A model generated the notes under the pieces. That model was given only the letters and a program-made list of their open reading frames with translations, was not told where the DNA came from and made no database searches. Positions 1-6,896 of a stretch of DNA of 17,594 nucleotides are shown one piece after another. The position numbers were made by a program, and so were the translations under genes. The stretch is from Bacillota bacterium (GTDB taxonomy: Bacteria; Bacillota; Clostridia; Tissierellales; Peptoniphilaceae). The stretch is from positions 1 to 17,594 of the forward strand of contig JAEZWM010000052.1 of the NCBI GenBank assembly GCA_023443025.1, written 5' to 3'. The stretch's first letter is position 1. The number at the start of each line of letters is the position of its first letter.

Positions 1-2001
1 AGGTTCGAACAGTTCCTCAACCAGCTCTTCAGCCTGAGTTATTAAATCTCTAAGTTTTGTTTTGTCCGCGCTACTTGCTCTTAACTTTTCTATTGCATCT
101 ATCGTATTGTCGGTAGCCGTGTCTATCTCTTCTTGAGTTGAATCAGCATTTTTAAATACTGTTTTTGATTGACTTAAAACTGCTGTAAATTGATCATAGT
201 CTTCTTCTTTATAGTCATTTGGATCCATTCCATTTGCTTTTACTATGGCATTCCATAATTTATTTCTATCGATACCTTCTGAAACATTTATTATCTTATG
301 ATAGGGACTAAGAGCAATATAGGTTTCTGTACCAAGATGAGCTTTATTTCTTGTATACAGATTTACCACTCCTGTTCCTGTCGGATCATTGTCATCTAAT
401 TCAGACTCAGCAAGCTTTTCCATACCCGGATTAGCTTTAAATACATATTTTAAGAATTTAAATATAGAGTAAGGTAAGTTCACTTCCATAAGCTGATTAT
501 TTGAAAAAGCATAGTTATCTATCTGTATTTGCTGAACATCATCACTGAATTCTAAAGATGATATATTATTTGATTGAAATGCCGAGTTTCCTATAGCTAA
601 AACTGTCGACGGAATGTACACAGATTTAAGCTCATTTCCATGGAATGCATAAGACCCTATTGCTTTAACACCTTCACTCAGAATAATTGATTTTAAACCT
701 GATTTATCAAAAGCACTTGCCTCAATTATAAAGTCATATTCTCCTATGGTTTCAGGAAAAACAACAGAATCCAAACTAAGGTTAGAAAATGCTCCGTTGA
801 TAATTCCTTCAACCGGCTTTTCAACAATTTCACCATTTACATCTATATTAAATTTTTTTGGAATAACTAGTTCTTTATTATTTAAAAGTTTCTCCTTCCC
901 GGATTCGGAAAGACCTTTGATTCCCCATTTCATTACCGGAACTTGCATATGTCCTTTATATTCAAACTGATCGTATATAAAGTCACTGGAAGTCCAAGCA
1001 CCTTGAGCAGTTTCACCCATTTTTATATTTATATGAAATATAGTTTCAGCCTTACAATTATCCGGTGATGGCGATCCATATCCATCTATTTTAGGAAAGT
1101 CCTCGTTTGTAAGTTTCTTGATTTGTCCTTTAAGTAGGAATTCAGTTTTACTCAAATCAACATCATAATCCCAAATTATAGGGAACTCTTTTAAGATATC
1201 ACTCTCACCGCTTGCATCATTTAGATTAATATATGTGCCTACTACTCTCGTTTTGACTTTCTCTTCAATCTCTGCTTTAAGATCCTCAGAAGTATTAGCA
1301 TTTACATTCAGAGTTCCAAGATATACATTATTTATTTTTTCATCACAACCAAAAGTATTAAAGTTAATCATAACTTCTTTTAATGGATCATTTATTACTA
1401 TCTCGTTAAGATTTGGAGATATCCCTGATTTCAATATTAATTTTGATGTATCCGCACTACCATTTATCAAAAGTTTATTTACTCCGGTACTGGAAAAAGC
1501 AGTTGTCATTACAGTATGTACAGTTGAAGGGATTACCATAGTATCAGACAATGATTCACACATTAAGAAAGCCTGTTGACCAATATACTCTAAACCTTCA
1601 TTTAGCACTAATTCCTTAAGTTTCTTATTATTAGCAAAAGACATTCTTTCAATACGTGTTACCGAAGAAGGTATCTCTATCTTTTCGAATTGGTTGCCCC
1701 CAAATGCACCACGACCTATTGATTTTATACCATCCGGTATAGTCACTGATTCTAGTTGTTTTCTACCGAAAGCTGTAGTTCCAATATTTAAGACTTCTAT
1801 ACCGTCAATAACACTTGGAATGACGATACTTTTATCCGTTCCATTGTATTTTTTAATAGTTTGAGTTTCTTTATCGAACTCATAATCTGAAGTATCAACC
1901 ACATCCTCCAGTATTTCAACAGCTCCATCACTCTCAGCAAGGCCTACTATAGGGTTAAGCATCATAAGGATTGCTAAGAGAAATGCAAAAATCCTCTTCA
2001 T
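1..2001 (-). CDS. BspA-like leucine-rich-repeat surface protein with FIVAR repeats (3' end outside window)
   Basis: The frame stays open from the ATG at 2001 to the window edge: 667 codons, C-terminus missing. Residues 1-22 form a signal peptide (KR, a hydrophobic core, then VGLA before ES). Residues about 58-225 and 378-530 are LRR_5/BspA-type repeats, with recurring IPxxVxxIGxxAF and NxLKSVxIPSTV units. Between them, residues about 240-295 (FPIIWDYDVDLS, then LLKGQI) resemble a Big_4 immunoglobulin-like domain. Residues about 578-642 match a FIVAR helical module (LWNAIVKAN, YDQFTAVL, STQEEIDTATDNTIDAIEKL), and a second module begins near 647. The protein is presumably exported and wall-attached; a sorting signal or wall-binding domain would lie beyond the left edge. 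GGAGG at 2009-2013, six to seven bases upstream, supports the start. BspA-like proteins of other bacteria act in adhesion; the ligand here is unknown. Confidence 0.88.
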   Translation of the reverse strand, partial: MKRIFAFLLAILMMLNPIVGLAESDGAVEILEDVVDTSDYEFDKETQTIKKYNGTDKSIVIPSVIDGIEVLNIGTTAFGRKQLESVTIPDGIKSIGRGAFGGNQFEKIEIPSSVTRIERMSFANNKKLKELVLNEGLEYIGQQAFLMCESLSDTMVIPSTVHTVMTTAFSSTGVNKLLINGSADTSKLILKSGISPNLNEIVINDPLKEVMINFNTFGCDEKINNVYLGTLNVNANTSEDLKAEIEEKVKTRVVGTYINLNDASGESDILKEFPIIWDYDVDLSKTEFLLKGQIKKLTNEDFPKIDGYGSPSPDNCKAETIFHINIKMGETAQGAWTSSDFIYDQFEYKGHMQVPVMKWGIKGLSESGKEKLLNNKELVIPKKFNIDVNGEIVEKPVEGIINGAFSNLSLDSVVFPETIGEYDFIIEASAFDKSGLKSIILSEGVKAIGSYAFHGNELKSVYIPSTVLAIGNSAFQSNNISSLEFSDDVQQIQIDNYAFSNNQLMEVNLPYSIFKFLKYVFKANPGMEKLAESELDDNDPTGTGVVNLYTRNKAHLGTETYIALSPYHKIINVSEGIDRNKLWNAIVKANGMDPNDYKEEDYDQFTAVLSQSKTVFKNADSTQEEIDTATDNTIDAIEKLRASSADKTKLRDLITQAEELVEELFEP

Positions 2002-2054
2002 AATCTTTCCTCCATATTATTTTATTAGGATTACAGATATAAAATAATAATTTT

Positions 2055-2081
2055 GTTATATAAACAAGCATTATCACTCAA
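2055..2081 (-). promoter_or_regulatory. possible promoter of the LRR surface protein
   Basis: On the minus strand TTGAGT (2081-2076) and TATAAC (2060-2055) are 15 bases apart, about 55 bases upstream of the start codon. The spacer is short and the region is very AT-rich, so this is tentative. Confidence 0.3.
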
Positions 2082-2306
2082 TTTAGTCATCTTATTGATA
2101 TAAAAACTGTAATATTCTGTAGCCCACTGTTTAATTATATACATCATCTCTGATTATATGAAATAGAATATGTGAATGGATAGAGGTTATCGATAAGATT
2201 GTTTAATAGTGTAAATTTTTATATGCCAGTATATACACTAAATTTCACTTCGAGTTTAAGTCCTGAACAATATTAAAAATTTTTCAAATTTGTTATACTT
2301 TAACGC

Positions 2307-2343
2307 AGCAAAGACACCACAGAATATCTATGGTGTCTTTGCT
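2307..2343 (-). terminator. strong hairpin, probable terminator of the nhaC-asparaginase operon
   Basis: AGCAAAGACACCA (2307-2319) pairs perfectly with TGGTGTCTTTGCT (2331-2343): a 13-bp stem with an 11-base loop, 74 bases past the asparaginase stop codon. Neither strand has a strong T run after the stem (plus strand CAATTGTTTT, minus strand GCGTT), so it is an atypical intrinsic terminator. Confidence 0.5.
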
Positions 2344-2416
2344 CAATTGTTTTAATTAATTTACTCTAACGACATTTTAGATTAAATTTATGAAAATTAT
2401 ACTTTAGTAAGAAATT

Positions 2417-3406
2417 TTATAACTTGCTTATAATCTCTCCAACAACCTCACCTCTATGATTTTTTATTGAGGTATCAGCCAAATCATTAAAGAATTCATA
2501 GTCTGATTCTTCTATGATTCCTAATTTTTTAAGCAAAGCAATCAGAATAATATTTCTTTTTTCAGATCCTCCATCATAAACTTTAATTCCAAATCCTAGC
2601 TTTTCTTTTGGCAATAATCCACCAAAAAAACCATTAGCGCCTGATTTAACTATTATTTTTCCGGGATATTTCCTGATAATATTATAGTCAATCCTATCGG
2701 AACCGGAAGTGTAAGCCGGATATTTTGTAATTGACCTAATAATCTTCTCTGCATTTTCATATATTTCAATTGGTAGAGTCTTTTCATCAGTCATCCTAGC
2801 CATTCCATAAGCAAAGTTATAAATAGGAGTGGCATGAACCGGTACCCCGCATCCATCTATAGCAATATACTTATCCTTTATATCAAAATCACAAATTAAA
2901 CTAACTGTTTCTCTTATCTTCTCCTGAACGGGATGACCCAATTCATAATAGTCTTCTATAGTTGCTCCTAACAGTTTAGTTGACATTAGCATCCCCGCAT
3001 GTTTCCCACTACAGTTATTGTGAATCTGTTTTGGTTCTATGCTATGCTTTTTCATTTCTAGTTCGATATCCATTTTAAATGGATAATGTGCACCACACTT
3101 TAAGTAACTTTCATCTAATCCAATCTTTTTCAAAATATTCGATACGGTATCAATATGAAAACTTTCACCTGAATGCGATGAGCATATTGTTGAAATCTCC
3201 TTATCGCTAAGATTATACACAACATCACCTTTTAACATAAGCGGTATTAGTCCTTGCATTAGTTTTTCACTTGATCTTGAAAAAGCTATTTCAGTAGGAT
3301 TCCCTTTTGAATATATGACTTTACCTTCACTGTTAACTACAACTACGGTACCAAAAGTATAAAGATCTTCAATTTCTCCTCTTTTTGTTATTAATAATTT
3401 TTCCAT
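2417..3406 (-). CDS. L-asparaginase, R. etli (ReAV) / Asparaginase_II type
   Basis: This 329-residue protein spans the whole Asparaginase_II family (PF06089), which hydrolyses asparagine to aspartate and ammonia and is unrelated in fold to AnsA/AnsB. Visible motifs are an SxxK pair (Ser45, Lys48), SSHSGE (76-81), NNCSGKHAG (130-138, with Cys132 and Lys135) and DGCGVP (184-189, with Asp184 and Cys186). As I recall the R. etli enzyme, its active-site and metal residues are Ser48, Lys51, Ser80, Cys135, Lys138, Asp187 and Cys189; all fit here with a constant offset of three. There is no signal peptide, so it is cytoplasmic. It lies 9 bases after nhaC, and its TAGGAG ribosome binding site overlaps the nhaC stop codon, so the two are co-transcribed and probably translationally coupled. 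The true substrate may be another beta-amide or peptide, given the peptidase across the divergent promoter. Confidence 0.88.
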   Translation of the reverse strand: MEKLLITKRGEIEDLYTFGTVVVVNSEGKVIYSKGNPTEIAFSRSSEKLMQGLIPLMLKGDVVYNLSDKEISTICSSHSGESFHIDTVSNILKKIGLDESYLKCGAHYPFKMDIELEMKKHSIEPKQIHNNCSGKHAGMLMSTKLLGATIEDYYELGHPVQEKIRETVSLICDFDIKDKYIAIDGCGVPVHATPIYNFAYGMARMTDEKTLPIEIYENAEKIIRSITKYPAYTSGSDRIDYNIIRKYPGKIIVKSGANGFFGGLLPKEKLGFGIKVYDGGSEKRNIILIALLKKLGIIEESDYEFFNDLADTSIKNHRGEVVGEIISKL

Positions 3407-3415
3407 AAAATACTC

Positions 3416-4846
3416 CTATGCAGTTAAATTTTGCATCTCTTCCATTTCTTTTGGTGTATATCTAGCAATTCCAATTCCTGTTAAGGCACACACTAAGTTA
3501 AACAGAGGGCTTAAGAAACAGAAAAATACATAAGGTATATAGGTACTGAATGGTATCCCTAAAGTATCCACTATAAATAGTGCAGTAACTCCATATGGTA
3601 TTAGTGTAACTCCTAGAGTTCCACAGTCTTCTGTAATTCTAGAAGCGTTTTCAGGCTTTAGTCCGTTCTTCTTATATAGATCAAGCATTGTTGATTGTAC
3701 CATAATTGAAGCAAACATATGTGAACCGGTAACTGCTATTGATAAGTACGCCACAAACATTCCGGAGAATATAAGTGAAAAAGTAGACTTTAGTTTTCTG
3801 GATATAGGCTCAATAATAACTTTTAGTATGTCCATCTCCCTAAGCATTCCACCAATACCTGTTGTAAAAATAAGCGCCTGTATAGTTCTTGTCATACTGT
3901 CCATCCCGCCCCTATTTAACAACTTATTGAAAAATTCGTCATTAAACTCATATTTAAAACCTGTCAATGCTGATTTAAGAACTAATTCGACATCCATTCT
4001 CTGATAAAAAATTGCTATTACCATCCCAAGCACTCCACCAATTAATATCGCTTGAGATGCAGGTTGTTGCTTTACAAGCAGTATTATTACTACAATTAGC
4101 GGGATTAAAGTTATTGGACTTATCTTAAAGAATTTCATAAGATTTGCTGATATTTCTGAAATTGTACCAACATCTCCACTACCAATAGATCCTGAACCTA
4201 GGAACAGAAATATTATTCCAGATAAAACAAATGCCGGAATTGTTGTGTAAAGCATATGCTTTACATGCGTCATAAGTGGCACTCCCATTACACCTGACTG
4301 GAAATTAGTAGTGTCGGATAGTGGTGATAATTTATCTCCAAACCAAGATCCTGAAATAAGCGCACCGGCTATCATGCCCGGATGTATTCCCATGCTAATC
4401 CCTATGCCTAGTAGTGCAACACCAACAGTACCTATAGACCCCCAAGAAGTACCTGTAAACAGTGATACTATAGCACAAATAACCAATGTTGCTAACAAGT
4501 AGTACTTAGGATTCATTATTTGTAACCCATAATAAATGATAGTTGGAACTGTTCCGGCAGCTATCCAAGATGAAATAAGTACCCCAACGGCAAGCATAAT
4601 TACTACTGATTGCAGGGATCTTGCAACTTGCTTTAGTCCGATATCTTCCAATTCCTTATAACTATATCCGAGCCTAATAGCAAAAACGTTTACCAACAAC
4701 CAAGCTAAAAACATTATCACGGCTAATGGTGCCTTGTAAATAGTTAGACCCACTATCAACATTGATGCTAAACTGACTAATAACAGCACCGAATACAAAA
4801 ATGATGGTCTTTTTTTCTGTCTCATTTCCTCGCTAAGTGTTTTCAT
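3416..4846 (-). CDS. nhaC: NhaC-family Na+/H+ antiporter or substrate:cation exchanger
   Basis: This polytopic membrane protein has 476 residues, about 11-12 hydrophobic segments and a basic N-terminal tail (RQKKRPS). NhaC signatures are TGTSWGSIGTVG (131-142) and GDKLSPLSDTTN (170-181); a second-half element, ITEDCGTLGVTLIPYG, lies near residues 402-417. Family members include Na+/H+ antiporters and the B. subtilis malate/lactate exchanger MleN, so the substrate cannot be read from sequence. Placement directly ahead of an asparaginase and opposite an RpiR regulator and a peptidase suggests uptake or exchange of an amino acid or small acid rather than general pH homeostasis (inference). It is the first gene of its operon, with AAGGAGGG just upstream and a consensus promoter at 4886-4914. 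Confidence 0.88.
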   Translation of the reverse strand: MKTLSEEMRQKKRPSFLYSVLLLVSLASMLIVGLTIYKAPLAVIMFLAWLLVNVFAIRLGYSYKELEDIGLKQVARSLQSVVIMLAVGVLISSWIAAGTVPTIIYYGLQIMNPKYYLLATLVICAIVSLFTGTSWGSIGTVGVALLGIGISMGIHPGMIAGALISGSWFGDKLSPLSDTTNFQSGVMGVPLMTHVKHMLYTTIPAFVLSGIIFLFLGSGSIGSGDVGTISEISANLMKFFKISPITLIPLIVVIILLVKQQPASQAILIGGVLGMVIAIFYQRMDVELVLKSALTGFKYEFNDEFFNKLLNRGGMDSMTRTIQALIFTTGIGGMLREMDILKVIIEPISRKLKSTFSLIFSGMFVAYLSIAVTGSHMFASIMVQSTMLDLYKKNGLKPENASRITEDCGTLGVTLIPYGVTALFIVDTLGIPFSTYIPYVFFCFLSPLFNLVCALTGIGIARYTPKEMEEMQNLTA

Positions 4847-4885
4847 AAAACCCTCCTTATTAAAATATTTACTTTGTTATATATG

Positions 4886-4914
4886 ATTATAATCCTTTTT
4901 AAAAATTAATTCAA
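4886..4914 (-). promoter_or_regulatory. sigma-A-type promoter of nhaC-asparaginase
   Basis: On the minus strand TTGAAT (4914-4909) and TATAAT (4891-4886) are exactly 17 bases apart. The expected start point lies about 30 bases upstream of the nhaC start codon. It is the leftward member of a back-to-back pair with the RpiR promoter. Confidence 0.75.
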
Positions 4915-4917
4915 GTG

Positions 4918-4944
4918 TTTACTTTAATTTTTATATGATATAAT
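4918..4944 (+). promoter_or_regulatory. promoter of the RpiR regulator-peptidase operon
   Basis: A perfect TATAAT (4939-4944) lies 26 bases before the chosen start codon. The best -35 is TTTACT (4918-4923) with a 15-base spacer, a weak arrangement compatible with regulated expression. It begins only a few bases from the -35 box of the opposing nhaC promoter. Confidence 0.6.
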
Positions 4945-4960
4945 ATACAAAAAAAGAGAT

Positions 4961-4966
4961 GGTGAT
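4961..4966 (+). promoter_or_regulatory. ribosome binding site setting the RpiR start
   Basis: GGTGAT, which matches the 3' part of AAGGAGGTGAT, lies four bases before the ATG at 4971. The upstream in-frame ATG at 4959 overlaps the region of this site and has only GAG directly abutting it, so 4971 is the better start. The ZIP gene at 12901 uses a similar GGTGAT site. Confidence 0.55.
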
Positions 4967-4970
4967 ATAT

Positions 4971-5771
4971 ATGAATGTCATTGAAAGAATAAATAATATA
5001 GAAGACTTCACAAAGAAACAGACTGAAATAGCAAATTTCTTGGTAAACAACCCCGGACAAGTATGTTATATGTCTCTTTCTAAGCTATGTGAAGAAGCAA
5101 ATTGCAGTGAAGTAACAATGCTAAATTTTTGTAAAAAAATAGGCTATAAAAGTTTTATAGATTTGAAAAAAGATTTTAGGAAATATATGGAATCACGAAT
5201 AACCAATCCGGTTCATATATCTACAAAATCACCACAATTAGATACTAGTGTCGATAAATTTTTACAAGAAATAATACAATCAGAAATTAATCATCTGAAT
5301 CACTTATTTGAATCATTAGATATTGATCAGCTTGAAAAAATCTCAGATTCTGCTATTAATTCCAGATATGTGGTAATAATAGGTCACGATACATCATATA
5401 AAATTGGATCATTATTGCAGTATAGACTAAATAAGCTTAATTTATCAGCGGTATTGATAGACCCGTCGGATCTTATAAATACTGAATTCATGATAGGTCA
5501 AATCTCGGATGAAGATTTAGTAATCTATTTAAGTTTCCCTGAGTACTATTGTGGAACCGAAGATCTTTGGAAAATATTAATAAAACAGAACAAAAATATA
5601 CTTTTAGTAACAAATTCAAAAGACAATCCTGTTGCAAAATACACTGACCAAATTGTAATCTGTAAAACTGATACCAAGATTTTTGATAACGCGTGGATTG
5701 TACCATTAGCATTTATAGACATATTAACAAATATCATAGCTTTAACTTTAAATTTCCAAGAGGAGAAATAA
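4971..5771 (+). CDS. RpiR/MurR-family transcriptional regulator (HTH_6 plus SIS domain)
   Basis: The protein has 266 residues from the preferred ATG (270 from the in-frame ATG at 4959). Residues 1-75 form the RpiR helix-turn-helix domain: KKQTEIANFLVNNPGQV, then LCEEANCSEVTMLNFCKKIGYK, the recognition region. Residues about 115-260 form a SIS domain of the kind that binds phosphosugars or other small ligands. The SIS motifs are divergent: IGHDTSYKIG replaces the usual GxGxS, and YLSFPEYYCGTEDL replaces the serine-rich iSxSGxT loop, so the ligand may not be a phosphosugar (inference). It is divergent from nhaC-asparaginase and is followed with no gap by the P1 peptidase, so it probably controls both arms and itself. 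Activator or repressor mode cannot be read from sequence. Confidence 0.87.
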   Translation: MNVIERINNIEDFTKKQTEIANFLVNNPGQVCYMSLSKLCEEANCSEVTMLNFCKKIGYKSFIDLKKDFRKYMESRITNPVHISTKSPQLDTSVDKFLQEIIQSEINHLNHLFESLDIDQLEKISDSAINSRYVVIIGHDTSYKIGSLLQYRLNKLNLSAVLIDPSDLINTEFMIGQISDEDLVIYLSFPEYYCGTEDLWKILIKQNKNILLVTNSKDNPVAKYTDQIVICKTDTKIFDNAWIVPLAFIDILTNIIALTLNFQEEK

Positions 5772-6797
5772 ATGGGACTTAATAGTAATGTAAATCTAAA
5801 AATAGGAAAGCTAAAAAAAGGTTACCACAACCTCATTACCGATGTAGATGGAGTTAAAGTTGGACATACTACTCTTGCTTATGGTGATATTCAAACCGGA
5901 GTTACAGCCATAATTCCTCAAAGTAAAAACATTTTCGAAAACAAATTACTTGCTGCCTCCCATGTGATCAATGGCTTCGGGAAAAGCGTAGGACTTATGC
6001 AGATTGATGAACTTGGAACATTGGAGACACCCATAGTTTTAACAAATACTTTAAGCGTAGGCACAGCGACTACTGCATTAGTAGAATATATGCTGAAACA
6101 TAACCCAAGCATTGGTGAAACAACGGGTACTGTTAATCCTGTAGTTTGCGAGTGTAACGATATGAAACTAAATGATATACGTGGACTTAATATTGAAAAG
6201 CATCATGTTACAAAAGCTATTTCAAATGCTAAAGTAAACTTTGAAGAAGGAGCTATCGGTGCTGGCAGAGGTATGAGATGTCATGGTCTAAAAGGAGGTA
6301 TAGGGTCGGCTTCTAGAGTTTTTAACATTGGAGATAACGCACATACTCTAGGAGTTTTAGTTCTTACCAACCATGGGAGATACGAAGATCTTGTAATTAA
6401 CGGTGAAAAAGTATCAGAAAAATATCCGGTCCCGGGTTTAGCTAATCCCGATAAAGGTTCAGTAATTACTATAATAGCTACGGATGTTCCCTTAAATGAA
6501 AGACAGCTTCAAAGAATTTCAAAAAGAGCAGTCGCCGGTCTTTCTCAAACAGGCTCTTATATCGGAAATGGCAGCGGTGAAGTTGTAATCGCTTTTTCAA
6601 CTGCCAATGTCATCCCACATGAAACAAATGATTTGCTAAATACAAAAAGAATAAGTGATGATTCTATAGACATCGTATTTCAAGCAGTGTGTGAAGCGGT
6701 ACACGAGAGTGTTCTAAGTTCTCTTTTCAATTCAGAAACAGTTCAAGGGAAAAACGGATTTATATCTTATTCCATTAATGATATCTTGGGTAGATAG
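5772..6797 (+). CDS. P1-family (DmpA/BapA) self-processing aminopeptidase
   Basis: This 341-residue protein is full length for family S58/P1 (PF03576), N-terminal nucleophile hydrolases related to L-aminopeptidase/D-esterase DmpA and beta-peptidyl aminopeptidase BapA. The N-terminal DVDGVKVGHTT is characteristic. The predicted self-cleavage site is Gly229-Ser230 (DKGSVITIIATDVP), freeing Ser230 as nucleophile. Ser268 and Glu270 in NGSGE lie 38 and 40 residues further on, the same spacing as Ser250, Ser288 and Glu290 recalled for BapA; Asn200 is a likely oxyanion residue. There is no signal peptide, so it is cytoplasmic. The ATG follows the regulator's TAA directly, with its AGGAG inside the regulator's 3' end, so expression is coupled. 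P1 enzymes remove small or unusual N-terminal residues, including D- and beta-residues; the natural substrate here is unknown. Confidence 0.9.
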   Translation: MGLNSNVNLKIGKLKKGYHNLITDVDGVKVGHTTLAYGDIQTGVTAIIPQSKNIFENKLLAASHVINGFGKSVGLMQIDELGTLETPIVLTNTLSVGTATTALVEYMLKHNPSIGETTGTVNPVVCECNDMKLNDIRGLNIEKHHVTKAISNAKVNFEEGAIGAGRGMRCHGLKGGIGSASRVFNIGDNAHTLGVLVLTNHGRYEDLVINGEKVSEKYPVPGLANPDKGSVITIIATDVPLNERQLQRISKRAVAGLSQTGSYIGNGSGEVVIAFSTANVIPHETNDLLNTKRISDDSIDIVFQAVCEAVHESVLSSLFNSETVQGKNGFISYSINDILGR

Positions 6798-6852
6798 TTT
6801 ATTAAGTATTATAAAGGTGTATAACACGAAAAATTAAAATGTATTTCTAAAT

Positions 6853-6890
6853 AAAAAAACAGCACGCTAGTCATACTAACATGCTGTTTT
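6853..6890. terminator. bidirectional terminator between the peptidase and kbl
   Basis: The arms AAAACAGCACG (6856-6866) and CATGCTGTTTT (6880-6890) form an 11-bp stem; on the minus strand it is complete through one G-U pair. The loop can extend it with TAGT/ACTA. The minus-strand transcript ends in seven Ts (6859-6853), making a strong kbl terminator; on the plus strand TTTT then ATTGTTTT serves the peptidase operon. Confidence 0.85.
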
Positions 6891-6896
6891 ATTGTT

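Larger units (their letters stand above)
2002..2416. other. 415-base intergenic region without a gene
   Basis: I see no coding sequence. The region holds the upstream sequence of the LRR gene, an imperfect inverted repeat (TAGTGTA 2207-2213 against TACACTA 2234-2240), an isolated extended -10 motif (TGTTATACT, 2291-2299) and the strong hairpin at 2307-2343. The rest is AT-rich with nothing recognisable. Confidence 0.6.
4868..4944 (+). repeat. direct repeat flanking the divergent promoters, candidate RpiR operator
   Basis: TTTACTTT at 4868-4875 recurs at 4918-4925, and each copy is followed by ATATGAT and a TATAAT (4888-4893 and 4939-4944). The copies start exactly 50 bases apart, close to five helical turns, and bracket the nhaC promoter. 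Position and repetition suggest operator half-sites for the adjacent regulator; binding is inferred. Confidence 0.4.

Noticed and set aside
746..1579. Open plus-strand frames of 74 and 114 codons within 1-2001
   Set aside because: They lie antisense to the continuous LRR frame, whose repeats and signal peptide are unmistakable; they have no ribosome binding site or plausible protein features.
5488..5737. Two short minus-strand frames
   Set aside because: Both are antisense to the SIS domain of the RpiR gene, with no start signals.
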